Below are positions 28,413-40,000 of a DNA stretch of 64,000 bases, in pieces. This stretch comes from Phymorhynchus buccinoides (taxonomy: Eukaryota > Mollusca > Gastropoda > Neogastropoda > Raphitomidae): contig CM065684.1 of NCBI GenBank assembly GCA_017654935.2, positions 63,716,626-63,780,625 of the forward strand, written 5' to 3'. Numbering within the stretch: position 1 is the first letter of the stretch; every line of letters begins with the position of its first letter. A model generated the notes under the pieces. That model did no database searches. It was not told the DNA's origin and saw nothing but the letters and a program-made list of their open reading frames with translations. A program made the position numbers and the translations under genes.

Positions 28413-28858
28413 TGGTTTTACGTAGAGGGGATTGTAGTGATTTGGCCGATGGGGAAAGAAAGAGAACTGAACAGAAGTTTCGCAAGGCATACACTGAAAA
28501 GTGTCCGTGTATTGGGAGCTCTAGTAAAGGTGTGTATTACGCCCGATGCATACCATGCACGAAGGACTTTACAGTGTCTCATGGAGGGATGATGATGGAT
28601 GTGAAGCGCCATGTTAAGTCTCAAAAACACACAGATGCGTCAAGCGCCCATGAGTCGACTTCGACCATGAATGACTTTTTCCAGTCAGCAGAAGAGGAGG
28701 AGACTAAGAATCCTCATGAGGCGATTCGGGCAGAGACTCTTCGGGCAGGGAGCTGTGTTTGTTTTCAGAGCAACTGTGATGTGCAACCGTTTTTGATGAG
28801 ATGTGTAATGTACAAGTGTTTGGTTCATTATCTACCTTCAGTTTTCTTGCTTTGCTAA
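28412..28858 (+). pseudogene. hAT/BED-type zinc-finger transposase N-terminal fragment
   Basis: An open frame of 148 codons. Residues near 45-75 read YYARCIPCTKDFTVSHGGMM then DVKRHVKSQKH, a C-x2-C...H-x4-H finger of the kind at the N-terminus of hAT-like/ZBED and related proteins. MNDFF and an acidic stretch EEEETKNPHEAIRAETLRAG follow, again typical. No catalytic domain follows, and the frame degenerates after about residue 115. The allelic copy (59270-59521, minus) has a TAG in place of a Ser codon, so this is probably a dead fragment. Confidence 0.6.
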
Positions 28859-31239
28859 AGTTTATTGTGACACCTCCAAGCAAGACCTGTTTTGAACAGT
28901 ACAAGTTAACAAGGATAAGAGTTAATTGCATCAAATCGTGTTTGTTTGCGAAAGGTAAGGTTCCGCACCGAAATTCCTCTTAACTCCCTAAAATTCCTCT
29001 TTTCTGCTTCAAATATTCCTCTTTGGTCGGTTAGGGGGTTGGCAGGTCTGAAAAAGAATCAAAACCAACACGCTTGAAAATGTGTGTGGTTATCAAGGAA
29101 GGGTAGTTTACATCATTGTAAAGTTTCGTGTAAATCCAATGTTGCTGTTTTACAACTGTAAGGACATTACTTATTGATGGGCCCATGTAATTAGTCATGT
29201 ATCCATCATCCATGACGAAAGCTTCAGCTGGAGGTAAGGGAGCCTCTGTGTGTGTGTGGGGGTGCGTGCGTGCGTGTGTGTGTGTGAGAGAGAGAAGGGG
29301 GCGGCGGCTTCAGTCACACAGTTTCTGTAACAGGGAAAACTAGTACGTGTGTGCAGGCATGCCTTTTCATAAAACTTTCGCTAATCCGTCTTGGAGGCTG
29401 TGCGGATTGTCAACATACGTTTCAGGTATCCGAAGTTTCGTTTATCTGTCGTTTCACTTGTCCGTCGGGAAATTAGTCTTCCAAAGAAGGCTTTTGGCCG
29501 GGAAATGAAAATTGCTTTCAGGTATCAGAAGTTTCGCTTAACCGACTTTCAGGTAAACGTTCAACCACTGTATTTTATGTCGATCTAATTTCCACTTCAA
29601 AAAAGCACATCGAGTGTCAACTCTGTCCCATCTGTAGCCAGACTTCAGGTTTATTTGCATCAAGTGACTAAAGAAGATATTGCCTTTATGAGCACAATTA
29701 TCAGTGGTGACCCTTGTCCTGAGTATGGAGGACACAACACCCAACAGACAAATGTAGTCTCTTCCTGGACGTGTCTCCAGGCTCTGTTATCCATGGCTGA
29801 ACAGACGTGCAATGAGTTCACCAGTGACAACAGCTGTACTGGATAGTTGCGCAATTTACAAGGAGGGGGAGGGAGTACAATGACTTTATTCCTGGCTACG
29901 AGGGTGATCATGCTGGTGAGCTACTTGGTTGCATTGGCGGGCTAGTGAAATTGTGATGGGAAGTAGTGTGTGTGTGTGTGTGTGTGTGTGGGGGGGGGGT
30001 AATCGCTTAGAGCAGAGTCTGGACACTACAATAGTACTGAAGTACAAAAGCTCCTTTCAGAATAAGATTGGATCATCAAGACTCTTAATAGTTGCATCTT
30101 TGATAAGCTGCTGAGGCTGATATTATCACGTTAATACATCCACATACCAAAACTCCATGCCAGCTAAGCACTGGTATCAAGCCTACGGATACAATATCTC
30201 ATCGCCTCATCATAGAAGTGTTCACGATGGCCAGAACTTGGATAAGACGCTTGTTAGAGTGGTCTTCCACCAAGTATGACTAACTTTGAAGCACGATGCT
30301 TCTAAGCTCATTGGCAATGAGACTTTTGTGGAAACACTCACTTTGAACATCATGTCATTCCTTTCAACTGTAGCTGTAAATGCGTGGGTCAGCACTTATT
30401 ACACAACATTGACTACTGGGATAATTGTTGGCACCAGACGAGGCCCTGACAGTCCGAAATCTGTAATGCAGCAATGGGCTCAAAGCAGGGCAGCACCCAT
30501 CTGCACATGATTCTGCAAATAAAAGGATCGAGGCTTTGTATGCAAACGTCTCATGACAGTTACCATCAGATGATAAAGAGAGCATTGTGGACATTTAAAT
30601 TAACCCGGTGAGGACACATTCAAACAACATGTTTGTATAATAATATGTATCTGATCCGTTTCTAAGAACTTGGCCATTGTATTTTGTGCTACAATCCCCG
30701 ACAGGAAGAAGACCCACTAATAATCGTCTTCTTGAAGTTGCATGCTGCTTGACAATTAGTCTGCAATTCCAATGAGACCACTAAAAGTACACCTTTCTCT
30801 AACAAGAGTGGAAAAGCAAGAACAAAAGCAAGTGGAAAAGCAAGAAATGCGCACCAACAAATCCTCTGATGCTTTCCCACACTTTCTCTTCTTCACTTAC
30901 CCCTCCATGCAATGGCACGTCGGCCCTTTTCCCCACCTAGGTATAAATTGACACTGATCGCTGTAGCCTATTGTACTGCTTGGCGCCTAGCAACAAAGGC
31001 CAAGCGTTAAGATGAAGGTTAGAGATGTCATCGGTACTTATATATATGTTCTTCTCTTCTTCAGGTCAATCAGCCAGCTTCATCAGGTTGAAGATATTTG
31101 CCGATATAATGGAAAAAACAGAAAATACGGAGGTCACCACGCAGCGCCGAGACACAGCAGAAAGAAAGGAACAAAATAATAGATAGATAATAGAAGTAAA
31201 TAAAGAAATAATAAAGTATACTTTAAATTTTTAAAAAAG

Positions 31240-31520
31240 AAACAAAAAAGGGGGTAGGTGGGGGCCTATGTACGGTGGGAAGGGGGGGGGGGGGGGGGTA
31301 GGGTCAGTGTTCCTAGTCTGATACGCCCAGCATTAGTGGAGCTGCCGGACAGGCACAAAGCTTTTCAGCCCCCAGCAAGCTGGGGACCTAGTCCAGCCCC
31401 AACCCAGCCTAACGCTGGGCCAGGCCCACAGTCGCCAGATCAGAAGAGGCAAAAGCAAAACAGTGGGGGCAGCAAGGGGAGGGGGGGGGGGGGTGTGTTG
31501 AGAGGGGGGAGGAGGGCGTG
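31240..31520 (+). repeat. G-rich tracts
   Basis: Runs of G (GGGGGTAGGTGGGGGCC, then 18 or more G at about 31281-31299, and again 31479-31492) could form quadruplexes (inference). The exact length is likely to be unreliable. The mirrored copy is C-rich at 56400-56700. Confidence 0.7.
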
Positions 31521-32057
31521 AAGGTTGGGAAACCAGTTTGGGGAGCCAAGCCTGGACCTGAAGAGATCCAAGGTCTCAGCTTCCACGTACAAGCAGTTAC
31601 TTCAACAACAAAAAATAAAAAAATGAAAAATGCCATAAATGCAGTGAAAGGCTGAATTTTCTGGATTTCTAGGTGTGTTTTTTTATAGATAAAACGATAC
31701 TCAGAAATTGAAAAAAAATTGTCTGCTAGAATTGCATCGAAAGTGGAAATGATGACATAGAACTGGCGGGCGAAAGTAAAACGTTTTTTTAGGGTCCAAC
31801 TAAAAATGCCTAGAGTTTGCTCTGCGGTGCTTCGAAGAACAAGTACCCGGGTCATGCTACACAGTTCACAGGTTTCCTTTCAAAGATCCAGCTGGGCAGC
31901 GAAAATGGGTGGACAACATGAACAGGAGGGACCCCCACAGCCAATGTCGTCATCGCTCTGCCACTCATCTTCTTTCAACATCTTCTGTTTCTAGTGGCTT
32001 GAATTAGTATGGTGGAAACGCCAGCCCCCTAATTTGCTGGCTTTCCGTCATAGTTAT

Positions 32058-32572
32058 TCCTACGTCATAGTTACGCCATAGGAACACGTTACGTCATAGG
32101 ACACGTTACGTCATAGGAACACGTTACGTCATAGGAACACGTTACGTCATATGACACATTACGTCATAGGAACACGTTACGTCATAGGACACGTTACGTA
32201 GGAACACGTTACGTCATAGGACACGTTACGTCATAGGACACGTTACGTCATAGAACACGTTACGTCATAGGAACACATTACGTCATAGGAACACGTTACG
32301 TCATAGGAACACGTTACGTCATAGGAACACGTTACGTCATAGGAACACGTTACGTCATAGGAACACGTTACGTCATAGGAACACATTACGTCATAGGAAC
32401 ACGTTACGTCATAGGACACGTTACGTCATAGGACACACGTCATAGGACACGTTACGTCATAGAACACGTTACGTCATAGAACACGTTACATCATAGGAAC
32501 ACGTTACGTCATAGAACACGTTACGTCATAGAACACGTTACGTCATAGGAACACGTTACGTCATAGCAACAC
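32058..32572 (+). repeat. TTACGTCA (CRE-like) short tandem array, about 29 units
   Basis: The 17-18-bp unit is ACGTTACGTCATAGGA(A)CAC. Its core TTACGTCA is the reverse complement of TGACGTAA, a variant of the ATF/CREB site TGACGTCA. Spacing alternates 17/18 bases. The mirrored array is at 55350-55865 with a different order of variants. It could be a factor-binding cluster or just a satellite. Confidence 0.85.
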
Positions 32573-32954
32573 AAAATCAGAAGTGCATCCCACTTGAGCG
32601 TCGCCTTGTCAAACACTGTGCTTCAAACAACAAATTCTTTCAATTCCCACTTCAGATGAGTTGGAGACTAACAAGATATAGTAAAAAAAAAAAAGCGAGA
32701 AAACTTTATTCATCAACCTACACTACAGTAGTCAACAAAAGCATATTTTTTCGCCGAGACGATTTGAAATTATTTTTCAGCCAAAAGAGCCTGGCCCCAC
32801 CTTTTAAGTCAAAATTTAAGGGACTGAAATTTATTTTTAAATAGCCAGTATTTTGAGTTAAAAAGACTTTTCAACATAGAGATTATTATACTGGGACCCA
32901 CAAATTATTGTGAGCTATCCTGTGTTTTTGAGTTATCAGTTCTCCACTGTAGTA

Positions 32955-33105
32955 GTTGATACCCTTATTTGAAAAAGCACTCAGTTCAGCTAGAAAATGT
33001 TCAAAGAAGAGCAACAAAAATAGTGAAAGCTTGTAAAAATATGTCTTTTTAAGGAGAAAGGCTCAAATATCTAGACTTGCCATCACTAAAAGGAAGGAGA
33101 TTAAG
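32955..33105 (+). pseudogene. LINE reverse transcriptase C-terminal fragment (QLENVQRRATK)
   Basis: The plus strand reads YPYLKKHSVQLENVQRRATK and IVKACKNMSF, a stop (TAA), then GERLKYLDLPSLKGRRLRG. This is the conserved end of a CR1/jockey-type reverse transcriptase domain. It spans the loop/right-arm boundary. It is a non-functional fragment. Confidence 0.75.
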
Positions 33106-33463
33106 GGGACACTTCCTCTAATCTGCCACTCTTTGACTCCTGCCTTTTCCCTTTGCTTTCTATCATCTACTATCTTTACGACTTATTGGCCCATTCTCCT
33201 GCCTTTTTTCAAAAAACATCTTCCCAATAATTCCTTCTTTGAGCTCCTCCAAAATCCGTGTCGGCTGTACGCAGTGGGGAGACCAGTGAAAACTGAAAAC
33301 CTGACACATTATGGCCATATAGGAATGCAGAAAGAAGAAGAATAGAGAAATGGTGAAAAGGATAGGGAGAAAACAGTGATGGATCAGTCTCATTTTCACA
33401 TACAACCATGCAGTCGTGTACCCAGGTACACACATACATGCACACAGACACAGACAGAGACAC

Positions 33464-33494
<31 letters not shown>

Positions 33495-34432
33495 GACATA
33501 CAGACAGAGAGAGGCAGACAGACACACAGAGAGAGCAACACATTAAGCCCATATATTTTAAATGCAGAATATATTGGCAATCTCCTGTTACCTGATAGCA
33601 AACACAAACAAAAACCTCAGATAGATATACAAAAGCGCCATATAAATACAAATAAACATGAGCTTCAACTTGAGCAAGGACGAAATAAAAAGCATGTTGA
33701 GCCACTTCCTTTGCACCATTTTAACGTTCAAACAGCAGGCCTTCATATCTCTATATTATGGTAGAGAAAAACAAGCTGAGTACCAAACCCAAATCTAAAC
33801 AAAGAAAACTCGGCAGTTATAGAAATCCAAGAATATAACACAAATCTTATTTTCATGAGGCTAATACAAAAGACTATAGAGCAAAACTCAACAACAATTG
33901 AATAGTAATGTACAAGCATACAGCGTGACAACTTTCAGCTAAAAGATTTGGAAAGGATACATGCCCATACAGTCAACTTAATGTAACATGTATCAATTTT
34001 GTTTTAAAAAGCTGTCAAGATTCCAAATAAACATCTAACTCATAATTCATCACACAGTACAAAAAAAGTGTCAAATGAAACGCACACGCTTGGCACAGTG
34101 ATGTAAAACGTAAAGGACCCAATCATTTTACTGAGGAAAAAATGGTGAAATCAAACATACCAAGCCAATAATAATCAATGGAAATACCAAATCCTATAGT
34201 TAAATCGAAAAAATATCTTCACTTGTTTGGAGACAATAAAATTGCATAATGTAAATGTACGTCAATATCATGTAAATGAAAAGACAAAGAACACATTATA
34301 TAAAACATATAATGAAATGCATAGGCCTGCTACACTGCGAAAAGAACACAAGTTCCAAATCTTGACAGAACACCCTGTGTGAGATAAATATTGCATTCCA
34401 GAGAACAAACTAAATAAAGGCTGAAGCACTGG

Positions 34433-35694
34433 CATCCTGCATGCATTTCAACTGTTCAGAATTAACCCTCTTGTGTACTGGCATCCTGCATGCATTTCAA
34501 CTGTTCAGAATTAACCCTCTTGTGCACTGGCATCCTGCATGCATTTCAACTGTTCAGAATTAACCCTCTTGTGCACTGGCATCCTGCATGCATTTCAACT
34601 GTTCAGAATTAACCCTCTTGTGTACTGGCATCCTGCATGCATTTCAACTGTTCAGAATTAACCCTCTTGTGTACTGGCATCCTGCATGCATTTCAACTGT
34701 TCAGAATTAACCCTCTTGTGCACTGGCATCCTGCATGCATTTCAACTGTTCAGAATTAACCCTCTTGTGCACTGGCATCCTGCATGCATTTCAACTGTTC
34801 AGAATTAACCCTCTTGTGTACTGGCATCCTGCATGCATTTCAACTGTTCAGAATTAACCCTCTTGTGCACTGGCATCCTGCATGCATTTCAACTGTTCAG
34901 AATTAACCCTCTTGTGCACTGGCATCCTGCATGCATTTCAACTGTTCAGAATTAACCCTCTTGTGTACTGGCATCCTGCATGCATTTCAACTGTTCAGAA
35001 TTAACCCTCTTGTGCACTGGCATCCTGCATGCATTTCAACTGTTCAGAATTAACCCTCTTGTGTACTGGCATCCTGCATGCATTTCAACTGTTCAGAATT
35101 AACCCTCTTGTGTACTGGCATCCTGCATGCATTTCAACTGTTCAGAATTAACCCTCTTGTGCACTGGCATCCTGCATGCATTTCAACTGTTCAGAATTAA
35201 CCCTCTTGTGCACTGGCATCCTGCATGCATTTCAACTGTTCAGAATTAACCCTCTTGTGTACTGGCATCCTGCATGCATTTCAACTGTTCAGAATTAACC
35301 CTCTTGTGTACTGGCATCCTGCATGCATTTCAACTGTTCAGAATTAACCCTCTTGTGCACTGGCATCCTGCATGCATTTCAACTGTTCAGAATTAACCCT
35401 CTTGTGTACTGGCATCCTGCATGCATTTCAACTGTTCAGAATTAACCCTCTTGTGCACTGGCATCCTGCATGCATTTCAACTGTTCAGAATTAACCCTCT
35501 TGTGCACTGGCATCCTGCATGCATTTCAACTGTTCAGAATTAACCCTCTTGTGCACTGGCATCCTGCATGCATTTCAACTGTTCAGAATTAACCCTCTTG
35601 TGCACTGGCATCCTGCATGCATTTCAACTGTTCAGAATTAACCCTCTTGTGCACTGGCATCCTGCATGCATTTCAACTGTTCATAATTAACCAA
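34433..35694. repeat. 49-bp minisatellite, about 26 units (B side)
   Basis: Same unit as 25970-26602 in reverse complement. Units carry either GTGCACTGG or GTGTACTGG. The order of these two variants could date the expansions. Confidence 0.95.
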
Positions 35695-36814
35695 CCTTGA
35701 AAAGCAGGAAAATGGAAAAGACCAAAAACATACAAAACATAACGCGTTTGGGACCCTAAAAAACAGATTTTATACATCAACCGCTCAACGTATTTTTCGT
35801 ACTATATAAGGCGATATTTTTTTCACTAGACTTGGACTCCTGCCTGCGCCTTATAATATGACTAATACAATGGTAAGAAAATAGAATAACAAAATCTGAA
35901 ATTTGAGTCTCCTAACAAGATCCACATTCCAGCCCTTGGAGGGTATATAGCCAACAGACAAAAGGAAGCACATATCTTTCTGAATTCTAGGCGGCATTTT
36001 TCCATTGATTTTTCTCTCCATATAAAGACAATAAATTGCAACAACAACAAAATCATTATATTCAACCATTCTCGAAAAATAAATAAGTTATTATTTTCTT
36101 TCCTCTCTCTTCACTCCTCTTCCTACATTACTTTTCCTTCTTCAGACTTCTCTCCCTTTATTCAACAAAACTTATCAACAAGAATTCTTCTGCCAAAACA
36201 CGTTACCTCAAACGGCCAGAAGACACCAACATTTTCCTTGGGAAAAAGGAAAACTACTCATCAGCCTTTAGGATAAAACCTTATCTCCGCTATGAAACGT
36301 GTCCCCTGTCCTCTTTCAAATTGTTTGCTGTTTGGGAAGGATTCACCCCTCAATACATCCAGAGGCGTCTGGTGGCAAGCAGGAAGAGCAGAGGATTCAT
36401 CACGAAATATTGAGAAGCCAGTGATATTTTTTTAATTAATTATTTTTCTCTGAATGGGCGTTTGTGTACACCGTCTGCCATTTTGTAAAATGCGAAACGT
36501 GGTGGCATGGGTCTGTACATCGATTTCTCGATAAAGATGTAGATTAACAACTTCCCGCTCTATTTCTTGGTTCTTTCCGCGTAAATTGTGCAATCAATTA
36601 AATCTACATTTTATGAAACAGTTATAGCTACGGTTGTGGCGCACAGGCACATATTACCATGACCGGGACATATTTCACGCCGGGACATATTTCTCCCGAC
36701 TCAACCAGGAAAAAGTAACTTTGGTTTTTGGCATTCAACCCTCATATTCTACATCCTGATTTGAGGGCTGTTTGTCAGAGGGTGCTAACAGCCTTCTCTG
36801 TTCCATTTGTGATA

Positions 36815-36990
36815 CAGTGGAACCTCCCTTATAAGACCTCCCATTATAAGACTCCCTCCCATATAAGACCTACTTCTGTGAGACATTGCCCTTCTTTGTA
36901 AGTATTAAAATTACCTCCCTTATAAGACCCCTCCCTTATAAGACCTCATTTAGGATGGTTTTTGAAGGTCTTACAAGGGAGGTTCCCCTG
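36815..36990. mobile_element. Pogo/Tigger-like MITE 3' of copy B
   Basis: Same element as 24466-24638 in inverted position: CAGTGGAACCTCCCTTATAA to GGGAGGTTCCCCTG, flanked by TA. It was present before the inverted duplication of the gene. Confidence 0.85.
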
Positions 36991-37035
36991 TAGTACCTCC
37001 AGGCGTGTGCCCCACTATCACTGCTACGGATCGGC

Positions 37036-40000
37036 TCAACACTGAGACTGGGATGCAGTCAGCTTCTCCACGGCTCGGGCCACCTGAAGGACCGTCACCT
37101 CGTCAAACTTCCTGCCCACGATCATCAGGCCGATGGGTAGTCTGCCCTTGCCGGCGGCCTCGTCAGGGGCAGAGAAGCCCGCGTTGATGGAGAGGGCGGG
37201 GTGCCCCGTGAGGTTGAAGGGCATGGTGTTGGGGGTCATGGTCAGGCAGTTCTGCTCAAACTCTGCACACAGCGCAACGTCACAATGTTAGTTAGGGAGT
37301 GGTGGGTGGTTGATGGCTTCGTCCCATGAAAACGCTAAACCCAACATTGGGACTCGGAATGAGCAGCGTGGGAGCAACGCCACTGTATGGCCCAAAAGAT
37401 GGGACAGCAACAAAAAACTAAACAAAAAAACCTTTCATTCATTCACAAGACAACATAATATTGAGCAACAATCTATACAGCAGAACCTCCCTGAAAAATC
37501 ATCCAAAATAAGGTCTTAAAGGGTTGATTCAGGGTATCTTTACTACAAAAAATTGCTTCAAATCGGCTCTCAGCGATTGTAGATCAGCAAAGGACAAAAA
37601 TAATAATAATAATAATAATAAATACACCCACCAGCAAAAGTGCAGTTGGCAGGAGGAATCTTGGCGGCAGGTTCCGGCAGCGTTGGCATCACCAGCACGT
37701 CACACTCCTTCAGCGCGGCGTCATATCGCCGTGACAACTCCTCCACCATGTTCATGCCCTTGCCGTAGAAACGGTTGCCATAGTAATAGTCGATGTACTT
37801 CAAGTACATGGTCAGGTACTTCAGCAGTGGCTGCAGGTCCTGGGGGTAGGTGGTGCGGCCCCGGTACAGCGTCTCCTGCAGGGACGTGGCATAGAACCCT
37901 TTGCGGGAATAGCACGTGCCTGGAGAGAGATAAATGTACAGCAGAAAGCACTGATGATGTGCAAACTTCTGCCTTTGGCGTAGAACCCTTTGTGGGAGTA
38001 GCACGTGCCTGAAGAGAGAGAGAAATGTACAGCAGAAAGCACTGATGATGTGCAAACTTCTGCCTGTGGCGTAGAACCCTTTGTGGGAGTAGCACGTGCC
38101 TGGAGAGAGAGAGAAATGTACAGCAGAAAGCACTGATGATGTGCAAACTTCTGCCTTTGGCGTAGAACCCTTTGTGGGAGTAGCACGTGCCTGGAGAGAG
38201 AGAAATGTACAGCAGAAAGCACTGATGATGTGCAAACTTCTGCCTTTGGCGTAGAACCCTTTGTGGGAGTAGCACGTGCCTGGAGAGAGAGAGAAATGTA
38301 CAGCAGAAAGCACTGATGATGTGCAAACTTCTGCCTTTGGCGTAGAACCCTTTGTGGGAGTAGCACGTGCCTGGAGAGAGAGAGAAATGTACAGCAGAAA
38401 GCACTGATGATGTGCAAACTTCTGCCTTTGGCGTAGAACCCTTTGTGGGAGTAGCACGTGCCTGGAGAGAGAGAGAAATGTACAGCAGAAAGCACTGATG
38501 ATGTGCAAACTTCTGCCTTTGGCGTAGAACCCTTTGTGGGAGTAGCACGTGCCTGGAGAGAGAGAGAAATGTAAATCAGAAAGCACTGATGATGTGCAAA
38601 CTTCTGCCTTTGGCATAGAACCCTTTGTGGGAGTAGCACGTGCCTGGAGAGAGAGAGAAATGTACAGCAGAAAGCACTGATGATGTGCAAACTTCTGCCT
38701 TTGGCGTAGAACCCTTTGTGGGAGTAGCACGTGCCTGGAGAGAGAGAGAAATGTACAGCAGAAAGCACTGATGATGTGCAAACTTCTGCCTGTGGCGTAG
38801 AACCCTTTGTGGGAGTAGCACGTGCCTGGAGAGAGAGAGAAATGTAAATCAGAAAGCACTGATGATGTGTAAACTTCTGCCTTTGGCATAGAACCCTTTG
38901 TGGGAGTAGCACGTGCCTGGAGAGAGAGAGAAATGTAAATCAGAAAGCACTGATGATGTGCAAACTTCTGCCTTTGGCGTAGAACCCTTTGTGGGAGTAG
39001 CACGTGCCTGGAGAGAGAGAGAAATGTACAGCAGAAAGCACTGATGATGTGCAAACTTCTGCCTTTGGCGTAGAACCCTTTGCGGGTATAGCACGTGCCT
39101 GGAGAGAGAGAGAAATGTACAGCAGAAAGCACTGATGTGTAAACTTCTGCCTTTGGCGTATAACCCTTTGAGGGAGTAGCACGTGCCTGGAGAGAGAGAG
39201 AAATGTACAGCAGAAAGCACTGATGATGTGTAAACTTCTGCCTTTGGCGTAGAACCCTTTGTGGGAGTAGCACGTGCCTGGAGAGAGAGAGAAATGTAAA
39301 TCAGAAAGCACTGATGATGTGCAAACTTCTGCCTGTGGCATAGAACCCTTTGTGGGAGTAGCACGTGCCTGGAGAGAGAGAAATGTACAGCAGAAAGCAC
39401 TGATGATGTGCAAACTTCTGCCTTTGGCGTATAACCCTTTGCGGGAATAGCACGTGCCTGGAGAGAGAGAGAGAGAAATGTAAATCAGAAAGCACCGACC
39501 GTGCGCAAACTTCTGCATACAGATACAGCGTTTCCTGCATGGATGTGGGGTAGAACACTTTGCGAGAGTAGCACATGCCTGCATACTTTGCAAAATGATA
39601 ATTCTATAATAACACTAATAAACTTTTTTCTTAAATCAGTCATAGAATCAACAACATTTATAAATCTTATTTTTTACTTCCACTTCAAATTGTTTTACCG
39701 TTCCCCCAAAAATCCACATCATGCCAATAAATCAGCAAATAAGAATATTTACAATAAAAATGTAGGATCATTACTTTCAACTGTCCACAAAGTATCATAA
39801 TCTACATATAATTTTCGGAATAGTCCACATGAAATTTTTTTTTTTTTAAATGGATTAAAAATTTCACAAACAATTCAGACACTCAAATAATTATGTTACC
39901 ATATATTTCCACAAAAATTTGATTTAAACAACTGGCAATAAACTTAATTGGCATCAATAATTGTTCCATTGCAACATGCAGAACGATATATTGATCACTG

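Larger units (their letters stand above)
28413..33055. other. Unique loop between the palindrome arms
   Basis: About 4.6 kb with no inverted partner inside the A-B palindrome, mirrored once at about 54.85-59.56 kb. I recognise a hAT-like fragment at the left, a pogo-like CAGTGGTTGAACG end near 29577 with surrounding TTTCGCTTAACCGAC-type repeats (29365-29580), GT/GA microsatellites (29249-29295; 29965-30000), long G runs (31279-31299, 31481-31492) and the TTACGTCA array (32058-32570). Short frames in 29640-30880 match nothing I know, so I do not call genes there. Confidence 0.6.
33056..37035. repeat. Right arm of the spacer palindrome
   Basis: Reverse-complement counterpart of 24421-28412. 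It lacks the 27485 MITE and the 25549-25761 segment, and has about twice as many 49-bp minisatellite units. A TC/GA repeat lies at 33440-33535. I see no gene. Confidence 0.85.

Noticed and set aside
29640..30880. Short open frames in the loop as small genes
   Set aside because: All are under about 85 codons, match no family I know, and occur equally on both strands. The mirror copy adds no independent evidence.
25970..35694. The 49-bp and CRE-like arrays as CRISPR
   Set aside because: The units are contiguous with no unique spacers, and the surrounding gene structure is that of an animal.
37570..39273. Minus-strand open frame of 567 codons (and 48642-50345 on plus) as a novel repeat protein
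   Set aside because: Only its last ~96 codons are a real amidase exon. The rest is the 91-bp intronic junction repeat, with splice acceptors in every unit.
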